A stretch of 64,000 bases of DNA from Ralstonia mannitolilytica (GTDB taxonomy: Bacteria; Pseudomonadota; Gammaproteobacteria; Burkholderiales; Burkholderiaceae): positions 186,001 to 250,000 of the forward strand of contig NZ_CAJPVG010000001.1 in assembly GCF_905397375.1 (NCBI RefSeq), given 5' to 3'. Positions 35,628 to 43,085 of the stretch are shown piece after piece. Numbering within the stretch: the stretch's first letter is position 1; each line of letters opens with the position of its first letter. The translations under genes and the position numbers were made by a program. The notes beneath the pieces were generated by a model, which searched no databases, was not told the origin of the DNA, and was given only the letters and a program-made list of their open reading frames with translations.

Positions 35628-35834
35628 ATGAGCGCAATCAAACGGGGAACGGCAGGGTGGACATCCCGCCTGGGTTGGGAGCGCCATGCTGCCGACTGGC
35701 AGGTCATTCCGACACGGCGGCGCCTGTTCCTGACACGCCTTCCGGCAACGCGTATTCCGACGATTTTGCTGTGGCTGGCCGCGGTTTCGATCGCCTTGGG
35801 CCTGGGCCACATTGTTTTGCACCGATGGTGGTGA
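35628..35834 (+). CDS. Small membrane protein
   Basis: A 68-residue protein with a basic N-terminal half (SRLGWERHAADW, TRRRLFLTRLPATR) and a single C-terminal hydrophobic helix (IPTILLWLAAVSIALGLGHI). The ATG follows GAGGCGAGG by a longer than usual gap. Unknown function. The AT-rich upstream block and compact layout favour a real gene. Confidence 0.5.
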   Translation: MSAIKRGTAGWTSRLGWERHAADWQVIPTRRRLFLTRLPATRIPTILLWLAAVSIALGLGHIVLHRWW

Positions 35835-36105
35835 CCATAACGTCATTGAAGACGAATTTGTACGGGGAAGGTCACAGCGCGAGAGCAATCCGCAGTCAAA
35901 CACCGAACTGACAGACCGTATAACGGCGCCGAGGGATAGTCTGACCCGCTTCACTGGGTCTACCGCATCCGGATCGATTCTGCATCCGGAGCATCGTCAT
36001 CCCTCCATTCGGAACCCAGGCTCCCGCACGTGATCACTGCGCCGCGAAAGCGGCATGTAGGACACGTTGGCCGATTGGCGTGTCCGGTCAATTGGGGGGA
36101 GCATC

Positions 36106-36447
36106 ATGAACATCTCGTTCACCGGCAAGACATTCAGGTCCGTAGGCGACCTGTTTTTCCAGGCCATCGTCGACGGCAAGGCCGTCAGTTGTTTTGTCAC
36201 ATCCGAAGCGCTATCGCTGTGCGACTGCGCGCACCAGAAAGCGACCGCCGAGGAGGTGTATCGCAACTACCGTGACTGGATCGAGCAGGCGGCGTCGGAT
36301 CTGATCCGCGCCGGCGCTCTGGCCCCGGTCATCGTGCGCGGGCGCGACCTGGCGGCCTCCCGCGCGTCGCTGCCGCATGGCGGCGTACCGTCCTATGACC
36401 TGGACCGCGCGCGCCAATTGCGCCTGGTTCCCCGATCATCGCGCTGA
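36106..36447 (+). CDS. Small protein of unknown function (possibly DUF1488-like)
   Basis: A 113-residue soluble protein beginning MNISFTGKTFRSVGDLFFQA, with AIVDGKAVSCFVTSEALSLC. This pattern resembles the DUF1488 family, whose members are small and uncharacterised, but I am not sure. The middle (EEVYRNYRDWIEQAASDLIR) is an amphipathic helix. The ATG at 36106 follows GGGGGGAGC. The 270 bp before it (35835-36105) hold no gene. Confidence 0.6.
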   Translation: MNISFTGKTFRSVGDLFFQAIVDGKAVSCFVTSEALSLCDCAHQKATAEEVYRNYRDWIEQAASDLIRAGALAPVIVRGRDLAASRASLPHGGVPSYDLDRARQLRLVPRSSR

Positions 36448-36515
36448 AGCAAACGGCGCGGGTGCGGCGGAACGTGCGGTCGGGGGCGCGCGTTCCGCCA
36501 AGTGCCCAAGTCTGC

Positions 36516-38204
36516 TCAGTCGGCGGGAAAATCCTCTTCCCAGTATTCGTGAACGTTGCGTGCTGCTTCCGGGCGGCCGGCTTCACGCATGCGCAGCTCG
36601 ACGCGGCGGATCTTGCCCGAAATGGTCTTGGGCAGATCGGCAAACTCGATGCGCCGCACGCGCTTGTATGACGCCAGCCGGTTGCGGCAAAACCGCAGGA
36701 TGTCGCGCGCAAGCTCCGGGCCGGCTTCGTGGCCCGTGCGCAGGACGAGGAACGCCTTGGGCACGGCGAGCCGCACGGGGTCGGGGCTCGGCACCACGGC
36801 GGCCTCGGCGATGGCGGGGTGTTCGATCAGCACGCTTTCCAGCTCGAACGGGCTCACGCGATAGTCCGAGGCCTTGAACACGTCATCGGCGCGGCCAACG
36901 TAGGTGAGATAACCGCTGGCGTCGCGCGCGGCGATGTCGGAGGTGTGATACACGCCGTCCCGCATGGCCTCTGCCGTTTTGCCGGCGTTGCCGGCATAGC
37001 CTTCCATCAGCCCGGTCGGCCGGGGGTCCAGCTCAATGCAGATTTCGCCCTCTTCCGCCTCGTTGCCGTCGGGGTCGCGCAGCGTGATGCGGTAGCCGGG
37101 CAGCGGCCTGCCCATGGAACCGGGCCTGACCGGCTGACCCGGGCTGTTGCCGATCTGGCAGGTCGTCTCGGTCTGGCCGTAGCCATCGCGGATGGTGATG
37201 CCCCACGCCGCGCGCACGCGCTCGATCACCTCGGGGTTCAGCGGCTCGCCCGCGCCGACGAGCTCGCGCAACGCGGGCTTCCAGGCCGCCAGATCCTCCT
37301 GGATCAGCATGCGCCATACCGTCGGCGGCGCACACAGCGTGGTGACCTTCGCGCGGCAAAGCGTATCGAGCGCAGCCTTGGGGTCGAAGCGTGCGTAGTT
37401 GTAGATGAAGACGGTGGCGCCTGCATTCCACGGCGCGAAGAAGCAGCTCCACGCGTGCTTGGCCCAGCCGGGCGAACTGATGTTCCAATGCACATCGCCG
37501 GGGCGCAGGCCGATCCAGTACAGCGTGGACAAATGTCCGACCGGGTAGCTCGCATGCGTGTGCATGACGAGCTTGGGCTTGGACGTGGTGCCCGATGTGA
37601 AATACAGCAGCAGCGGGTCGCTGGCCTGCGTTGGCGCGTCGGGGCCGAACCCGGCCGGTGCGCCGTACGCGTCTTCAAACCGGTGCCAGCCTGCCAGCGG
37701 CCTGTCGGCCCCGACCGCGATGCGCGTGAACGTGCCCGATACCGCATCGAGCTTGGCACAATCGGCTGCGCCCACCACCACGTGCCGCACATCGCCCATG
37801 GCAATGCGTTCGCGCAGGTCTTCGGCGGTGAGCAGCGTGGTGGCGGGAATGATGACGGCGCCAAGCTTGATGCTGGCGAGCATCACGTCCCACAACGGGG
37901 GCACGTTGCCGAGCATGAGCAGCACGCGGTCACCGCGCTGCACGCCGAGTGCGCGCAAGTGGTTGGCCACGCGAGACGAACGTTCGGCCATCTGCGCGAA
38001 TGACAGGCGCGTCTCGTTGCCCTGATCGTCGACGACCCAGAGGGCGATGGCCTCGTTGCCGCGCGCCATGGTGTCGAAATAGTCGAGCGCCCAGTTGAAG
38101 CGGTCCAGCTCCGGCCATGCGAAATCGCGTACGGCGGTGTCGTAATCCTCACGGTGCGCGAGCAGAAAGTCGCGGCACCGCAGGAAGGCGTCCAGCGATG
38201 TCAT
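36516..38204 (-). CDS. AMP-binding acyl-CoA synthetase (medium-chain/acetate type)
   Basis: A 562-residue adenylate-forming enzyme that converts a carboxylic acid to its CoA thioester via an acyl-AMP. Motifs: P-loop-like YFTSGTTSKPKLV, GYGQTETT, the hinge region SDIAARDASGYLTYVGRADD, and the C-terminal catalytic lysine in KTISGKIRRVEL. The architecture matches the ACSM/medium-chain group. Substrate unknown. I chose the ATG at 38202-38204 with GGGAGA upstream over an earlier in-frame start. It appears monocistronic. Confidence 0.9.
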   Translation of the reverse strand: MTSLDAFLRCRDFLLAHREDYDTAVRDFAWPELDRFNWALDYFDTMARGNEAIALWVVDDQGNETRLSFAQMAERSSRVANHLRALGVQRGDRVLLMLGNVPPLWDVMLASIKLGAVIIPATTLLTAEDLRERIAMGDVRHVVVGAADCAKLDAVSGTFTRIAVGADRPLAGWHRFEDAYGAPAGFGPDAPTQASDPLLLYFTSGTTSKPKLVMHTHASYPVGHLSTLYWIGLRPGDVHWNISSPGWAKHAWSCFFAPWNAGATVFIYNYARFDPKAALDTLCRAKVTTLCAPPTVWRMLIQEDLAAWKPALRELVGAGEPLNPEVIERVRAAWGITIRDGYGQTETTCQIGNSPGQPVRPGSMGRPLPGYRITLRDPDGNEAEEGEICIELDPRPTGLMEGYAGNAGKTAEAMRDGVYHTSDIAARDASGYLTYVGRADDVFKASDYRVSPFELESVLIEHPAIAEAAVVPSPDPVRLAVPKAFLVLRTGHEAGPELARDILRFCRNRLASYKRVRRIEFADLPKTISGKIRRVELRMREAGRPEAARNVHEYWEEDFPAD

Positions 38205-38332
38205 GCGTGTCTCCCGTGGTTTGGCTGCACGCGCCTCGTCCGGGCGCGACCAAAACACACCTGCAACCGACATCGCCACTCATAGGAGGATTTTCCGCGC
38301 CAGACCAGCCCGGACTCACCCGAGCCGCCGCG

Positions 38333-38842
38333 TCATCGCGGGCGTGGCGGAAAACGCAGCGTCCGGCCGCCGCCCAGGCTCAGCCACGCCCATGCCGCTG
38401 CCGCGGCCACGGCACCGAGTACGGCCGTCCATTGTGCGCATACGAGCATCAGCTCGATCGTGCTGGCAATGTCGGGCAGGATGTGCGGCCACGCGGGCCC
38501 GAGCCAGCCGCTGGCCTCGAACCAGCCGCCGCGGCCCGCCCCTGTCGCCAGCTCTGCGGCCAGCGCCGCCGCATTGAGCGCCGCAAACGCCATGCCGCCA
38601 TGCGACAGCGCGCGGCTGAACACCGGCAGTTCATACAGCGGTTTGAGATATTGGATATGCCGCGTGAGCGACCACGCGCATACCATGAGCAGCGCGATGC
38701 TGACGGAAGCAAGGAACGCCGGGCTGCGCAGGCAGACACCGCAGGCGATCCACGCCAGCGCGTTGATTTCGTGGCGGCGATAGATGCGCAGCGCGCGTGC
38801 CGCATGCAGCAGGCCAATCGGGGGAACACCGGCAGACGCCAT
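38333..38842 (-). CDS. Membrane protein of unknown function
   Basis: A 169-residue protein with four hydrophobic stretches (for example LASVSIALLMVCAWSL and TAVLGAVAAAAAWAWLSLG) and an Arg/Pro-rich C terminus. No family recognised. An ATG four codons upstream is possible; I prefer 38840-38842 because GGAG precedes it. It runs with the acyl-CoA synthetase gene, 128 bp away, and follows a LysR gene, but no functional link is visible. Confidence 0.55.
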   Translation of the reverse strand: MASAGVPPIGLLHAARALRIYRRHEINALAWIACGVCLRSPAFLASVSIALLMVCAWSLTRHIQYLKPLYELPVFSRALSHGGMAFAALNAAALAAELATGAGRGGWFEASGWLGPAWPHILPDIASTIELMLVCAQWTAVLGAVAAAAAWAWLSLGGGRTLRFPPRPR

Positions 38843-38983
38843 CGTGTACTCCATCAGCAGGCAGGTTGGTGCGGCGCCGCATCGCATGGCCGTGGGCCGC
38901 TACTGCGTGCAGTGTACCGATGGCCCGGAACGTGTGCGAGCGCCCGCCGCGCGCTTCCACCGAATGGCGGACGCGCACCGGTG

Positions 38984-39889
38984 TCACGCCTCGCGCAAAT
39001 GCCCGATCAGCTGGCGCGCGAATGCGGGCAGGTCGTCGAAGCGGCGCACGCAGATGCGCAGCAGGCGCGTCGCCCAGGCATCGGTCAGCCGCACGCGCCG
39101 GATGCCCATCGAGCGCTGCAACCGGATGGCCGCATGCTCGGGGATGACGCCCACGCCCACATTGCGCTCCACCATGCGGCAGACGGCATCGAAGCTGCGC
39201 AAGCGTACGCGGTACTTGAGCCGGAAGCCTGCGCGCGCCGCGTGGCCGGCCAGGTAGGCCTGCAAGGCGTTGTCGCCGGTCAGGCCGACGAAATCCTCCT
39301 GCAAGGTTTCAACGAAGGCCAGCTCGCGGCGCTTGGCGAGCGGGTGGTTGCGCGCGGTGACGAGCACCAGCCTGTCATGCCGAAACGGAAAGGTTTCCAG
39401 CCCGGACAGGTCCACCGCGTCATTGACGATCCCGACATCGGCCCGCCCCTGCGCGATCGCCTCGACGATCTCGTGGCTCACGAGCTCCTCCAGGTCGATG
39501 TCGACCTCCGGGTGCGCCGCCAGGAACGCGCTGAGCGCCTCGGGCAGGAACTCCGTCATGGCGGCGGTGTTGGACAGCAGCCGCACGTAGCCCTTCAGGC
39601 CACGCGCATACTCGCCGAGCTCGCCGCGCATGCGGTCCATCTGCTGCAGCACGACGCGGGCGTGGTGCATGAGCGTGCGGCCGGCCGCCGTGGTCTCGAC
39701 GCCGCGGCGGTTGCGCGTGAGCAGCGGCACGCCGAGCGCGTCTTCCATGCCGCGGATGCGCGCACTGGCCGAGGCCAGCGTGAGATGCGCGCGCGCGGCG
39801 CCGGCGGTGATGCTGCCGGCCTCGGCGGTGTACAGGAAGAGTCGCAGATCGGTCAGGTCGAAGCGCACGGCAAGTCTCAGGAGAGGCAT
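38984..39889 (-). CDS. LysR family transcriptional regulator
   Basis: A 301-residue LysR protein with the N-terminal HTH at about 10-65 (AGSITAGAARAHLTLASASA) and an effector domain (LKGYVRLLSNTAAMTEFLPE). The translated start may be the ATG at 39887-39889 or the GTG seven codons in (MRFDLTDLRLF), the more family-like start. It is divergent from a TauE/SafE exporter with an inverted repeat between them, so it probably controls that gene. Confidence 0.88.
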   Translation of the reverse strand: MPLLRLAVRFDLTDLRLFLYTAEAGSITAGAARAHLTLASASARIRGMEDALGVPLLTRNRRGVETTAAGRTLMHHARVVLQQMDRMRGELGEYARGLKGYVRLLSNTAAMTEFLPEALSAFLAAHPEVDIDLEELVSHEIVEAIAQGRADVGIVNDAVDLSGLETFPFRHDRLVLVTARNHPLAKRRELAFVETLQEDFVGLTGDNALQAYLAGHAARAGFRLKYRVRLRSFDAVCRMVERNVGVGVIPEHAAIRLQRSMGIRRVRLTDAWATRLLRICVRRFDDLPAFARQLIGHLREA

Positions 39890-39891
39890 CA

Positions 39892-39912
39892 GCCTCAGTG
39901 TCAGCCTGAGGC
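39892..39912. promoter_or_regulatory. Inverted repeat between lysR and the TauE/SafE gene
   Basis: GCCTCAG and CTGAGGC are perfect 7-bp arms with a 7-nt spacer, immediately upstream of the lysR start. Position and symmetry fit an autoregulatory LysR operator. Confidence 0.4.
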
Positions 39913-39998
39913 TCGGTCAATGTATCGCAGATTGTCTCGTGGCTGCCAGTGGCAGAAACTGAGCCATCCTCCAGAACGACAACGAGACCCTGCGCCCC

Positions 39999-40757
39999 AT
40001 GGAATCTGCCCCGCTGCTGCTCTTTGGCGCCGGCCTGCTTGCCGGCATGATGAATGCGCTGGCCGGCGGCGGCTCGTTCGTCACCCTGCCGGCGCTGATG
40101 TTTGCAGGTGTGCCGTCGGTCTTCGCCAATGCGTCGAGCACGGTGGCGCTGCTGCCCGGCGCGGCGACATCGGCATGGGCCTATCGCTCCGACTACCGTG
40201 GCTTCCAGCACGTGCCGATGCGGGCCATGGTGGGGGTCAGCCTGGCGGGCGGCCTGCTCGGCGCGCTGTTGCTGATGAACACCTCGTCGCGCGCGTTCGA
40301 CTTCATCGTGCCGTGGCTGCTGCTGGTGGGGTCGCTCGCGTTTACCTTCGGAAGGCAGGCGGGTGCGTGGCTGCGCCGGCGCGTACACATCGGCCGCACG
40401 ACGCTGCTGGTCGCACAAGGCGGCCTGGCCATCTACGGCGGCTACTTTGGCGGCGCGGTCGGCATCATGATGATGGCGGTGTGGGCACTGTTCGGCCACG
40501 ACGACATCAGAGCATTGAACGCCTCGCGTACGTTGCTGGTGGGGGCGACCAACCTCGTCGCCGTGCTGTGCTTTGCGCTGGCCAGGATGGTGTGGTGGCC
40601 GCAGACGCTCATCATGCTGGTGGCCGCCGCGCTCGGTGGCTACCTCGGCGCGCACGTGGGCAAGCGTTTGCCGGCACCCGTGGTTCGGGCACTGATTTCG
40701 ACCTTCGGCTTTTCGATGACGGCGCTGCTGTTCTGGCGCGCCTGGTCGCACGCTTGA
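39999..40757 (+). CDS. Sulfite exporter TauE/SafE family (TSUP) protein
   Basis: A 252-residue inner-membrane protein with about eight helices. The two TSUP repeats are visible: GLLAGMMNALAGGGSFVTLP near residue 10 and the second glycine-rich GGLAIYGGYFGGAVGIMMM near 145. The family exports sulfite, sulfonates or organic acids. Its substrate may be linked to the divergent LysR gene. Confidence 0.88.
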   Translation: MESAPLLLFGAGLLAGMMNALAGGGSFVTLPALMFAGVPSVFANASSTVALLPGAATSAWAYRSDYRGFQHVPMRAMVGVSLAGGLLGALLLMNTSSRAFDFIVPWLLLVGSLAFTFGRQAGAWLRRRVHIGRTTLLVAQGGLAIYGGYFGGAVGIMMMAVWALFGHDDIRALNASRTLLVGATNLVAVLCFALARMVWWPQTLIMLVAAALGGYLGAHVGKRLPAPVVRALISTFGFSMTALLFWRAWSHA

Positions 40758-40768
40758 GGAGCACTGCC

Positions 40769-41059
40769 ATGCCGCACGCGCCACGGCATCCGAATCACCG
40801 CACAACCGCGCCACGCGCCTGCCGAGATGTGGCCCCCTTGCATGCGTCCCGCTACGCCGCGCGGGGTGCCTGGCATGGGCACGCGGGCGAGCCAGCGCCG
40901 CGCAAGCCCGACAGCGTCGGCGCACAGACGGTGTTTTACCTCGCACGCGGTGTGGCGGTCCTGCTCGCTGCAACCGCGCTTGGCCTGGGCGCGGCGTCCG
41001 AGGGAGCCGGCCCGACATCGGCGCCATCCTCGGCTTCATCGCAGACCCCAGCGCGTTGA
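40769..41059 (+). CDS. Hypothetical single-pass protein downstream of TauE/SafE
   Basis: A possible 96-residue protein starting 11 bp after the TauE/SafE stop, with GAGGAG correctly placed before its ATG. The N-terminal half is His/Arg/Pro-rich (PRHPNHRTTAPRACRD) and a single hydrophobic segment follows (FYLARGVAVLLAATALGLGA). The frame is a long GC-driven open frame, so coding status rests on the ribosome binding site and spacing. Confidence 0.45.
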   Translation: MPHAPRHPNHRTTAPRACRDVAPLHASRYAARGAWHGHAGEPAPRKPDSVGAQTVFYLARGVAVLLAATALGLGAASEGAGPTSAPSSASSQTPAR

Positions 41060-41148
41060 ACGCGCGGCGTCGCTGGCGCCACGGCGCAGATGAGGATGTG
41101 TTCACATACCCAACGCGCGGACCGTTCCATGCGCACACGCGAGGCAAA

Positions 41149-41183
41149 GAAAAAGCCCGCGGGCCGGGGGGCGGGCGGGCTTA
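41149..41183 (-). terminator. Terminator of the TonB receptor operon
   Basis: On the minus strand AAGCCCGC pairs with GCGGGCTT across a GC-rich loop, followed by TTTTTC. It lies about 145 bp beyond the thioredoxin-like gene's stop; with A-rich and T-rich flanks it could act on both strands. Confidence 0.6.
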
Positions 41184-41328
41184 ACATCTTCAGCCTTTGA
41201 CGACGAAAGATGGTCGGGTGTGCTTTGTGAACGAGCAATGCGCCGGAATTCACAAAGCGTCGCCATTATAAAAAGGGCGCCCACCCCGCCATACCCCAAC
41301 AACGAGGGGGGTCTGCGCCATTTCCTGG

Positions 41329-41835
41329 TCAATCCCTGAGCGCGGCATCCAAGGCCTGCGGCGTGAGCAAGCCGCTCGATGCATGACGCTTGCCGTCGGG
41401 GCGCAGGATGATCGTGCGCGGCATCTCGCCCTGCCAGCCGGGGTCGAGTGCGGCACGCAGGCGCTCCGGTATGTCCTCCGCATTCGCGTACTGCGGCACA
41501 TGGGCAAGGCCGATCTTGCTGTCGCGGGCCAGGGGCGCGAGCGCGCGGTTCAGCATCTCGGCCTGTTCGGGGCCGTCCATGGCGACCATCACCACATCGA
41601 CGTTGCGCCCGGCAGCGCGCCGCCACTGGGCGATGCGGGCGATGTTCTCGCGGCAGTAGCTGCAGTCGAGCGACCAGATCTCGACGATGCGCGGCCGCGC
41701 TTGCGGCGTCTGCAACAAGGCCGGCACATCGCGTGCATGCAACGGCCGGAACTGCAGCGCTTCGGCGGCCTGCACCGCAACGGCTGCGGCCCACAGCGCC
41801 ATTCCCAACGCCAACGATTGGTACCGTACGGTCAT
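41329..41835 (-). CDS. Exported thioredoxin-like protein (CSYC motif)
   Basis: A 168-residue periplasmic protein: signal peptide ending AVAVQAAE, then a thioredoxin-like fold whose active-site motif is WSLDCSYCRENIARI (Cys-Ser-Tyr-Cys). Further blocks are VDVVMVAMDGPEQAEMLNRA and PRTIILRPDGKRHASSG, with the cis-Pro before Arg. It may reduce metal-site cysteines or deliver metal in the periplasm. Its ATG overlaps the stop of the beta-propeller gene (ATGA), making it the last gene of the receptor operon. Confidence 0.85.
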   Translation of the reverse strand: MTVRYQSLALGMALWAAAVAVQAAEALQFRPLHARDVPALLQTPQARPRIVEIWSLDCSYCRENIARIAQWRRAAGRNVDVVMVAMDGPEQAEMLNRALAPLARDSKIGLAHVPQYANAEDIPERLRAALDPGWQGEMPRTIILRPDGKRHASSGLLTPQALDAALRD

Positions 41836-43085
41836 TGCGATGCCTCCTGGGTTGCGGTGGCCGGAACCACGCCCGCCACGTCGATCAGCCGGTAGCCCTC
41901 GACCTGCGTGCGCCACGACAGGTAGACGTGCCCGTTGCCCGCGAGCAGTTGCGGGTGGTCGCTTCCGCCAGCGGCGTCGGCCACGTTTACGGGCATCGTC
42001 CAATGCGCGCCGCCGTCGGTGGACTTGCGCAGCACGATCTGCATGCGGTCGCCGGCAAATTGCTTCCACGCGAGCCACAGCGCGCCGTCTGCGGCCAGCA
42101 GCGCCGGATGCGATGCCTGCGCACCCGCCTGTGCCGAACCGGCAAATGGCCACGCGCCGCCGATCGGTTTGCCGTCAGCGGCAAGACGGCTGTAGAACAA
42201 ACCCGGCTTGCCGTTCACCACGGAAAACCACGCCATGTGCCGCACACCGTCGGGCGTGACGGCCAGCGCGGGGCCGTGGTGCGGGCACGCATCCACACGC
42301 CAGTCCGAGAACGTCGCGCGCGTGATGACCGGCGGCGTGTTACCGATTGGCAATGTCGTCAGCGCATGGTCGCGGATCTGCCCGGCAAACACGTTGCGCC
42401 ACAGCGCCAGCATGTGCCCGTCGGCGTCCGGCACCAGCGCGATGCGGCAGCACTCGCAGGTCTGGTCGATGACCTTGCGTTCGGGCGCGAACGTGGCGCC
42501 GCGGTCGGTCGACACCGTGTAGTAGACCGCCGCCCCGTCATACGGCTGCCGGGCGGCCTGCGCACGCAGCAGGTCGCGCTTGTCGATCCACGTGACGAAG
42601 ATGCGGCCCGCGCTGTCCACCGCCATCGAGTCGAAGCGATGCGTGATGGGCTGGCGATCATGGTGCACCGTGACCGGCACGCTCCATGTCCTGCCGCCGT
42701 CCAGCGAGCGCGAGAAGCGCACGAAACCCGTGTACGGCGCATCGAGCGGCCGCGACCAGCTCACATACAGCGCGCCGTCCGGGCTCGCGATGACCTTCGG
42801 GCGGTTCTCGCCGTCGGTGTAGATCGGCTCGGGTTGCGGGTTCACGCGCTGCGGCCTGGAAAGCGTCTTGCCGAGGTCATCGGACGAGGCCACCACGACA
42901 TGCTGCCCTTCCGCCCACGTCACCCAAAGGCGACCGGCCTTGTCAAACGCGGCCGTGGTCGCGAGTTGCGGCTTGGCGACCCCCTTTCCGGCCATCGCAC
43001 CGTGGTCGTGGCCTTCGTGAGCGCCGGCCGCCATCACGGCCAGGGCCAGGAACAGGCCGGCCGCCCAGCGCGGAATCGAGTGCAT
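41832..43085 (-). CDS. Exported BNR-repeat (sialidase-fold) beta-propeller with Cys/His metal motifs
   Basis: A 417-residue periplasmic beta-propeller with Asp-box (BNR) repeats such as SRSLDGGRTW, STDRGATFAP and STDGGAHWTM. It would be annotated as a sialidase, but I see no sialidase catalytic triad. Instead it has metal-like motifs: the mature N terminus HEGHDHG after the signal peptide (cut after AGA, residue 22), TCECC and CPHHGP. It starts at 43085 in a TAATG overlap with the TonB receptor gene and overlaps the thioredoxin gene by ATGA. Role: probably metal binding with the receptor (inference). An in-frame ATG at 43097 is an alternative start. Confidence 0.82.
   Translation of the reverse strand: MHSIPRWAAGLFLALAVMAAGAHEGHDHGAMAGKGVAKPQLATTAAFDKAGRLWVTWAEGQHVVVASSDDLGKTLSRPQRVNPQPEPIYTDGENRPKVIASPDGALYVSWSRPLDAPYTGFVRFSRSLDGGRTWSVPVTVHHDRQPITHRFDSMAVDSAGRIFVTWIDKRDLLRAQAARQPYDGAAVYYTVSTDRGATFAPERKVIDQTCECCRIALVPDADGHMLALWRNVFAGQIRDHALTTLPIGNTPPVITRATFSDWRVDACPHHGPALAVTPDGVRHMAWFSVVNGKPGLFYSRLAADGKPIGGAWPFAGSAQAGAQASHPALLAADGALWLAWKQFAGDRMQIVLRKSTDGGAHWTMPVNVADAAGGSDHPQLLAGNGHVYLSWRTQVEGYRLIDVAGVVPATATQEASQ

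Noticed and set aside
38117..41059. Open frame of 980 codons on the plus strand
   Set aside because: It runs antisense to an intact LysR gene and a membrane protein gene and overlaps TauE/SafE in another frame. High GC leaves stop-poor shadow frames. Only its last 96 codons (from 40769) have a ribosome binding site.
41832..43085. Exo-alpha-sialidase function
   Set aside because: Asp-box repeats give the fold only. No sialidase catalytic triad is seen, and the operon context is metal or receptor related.
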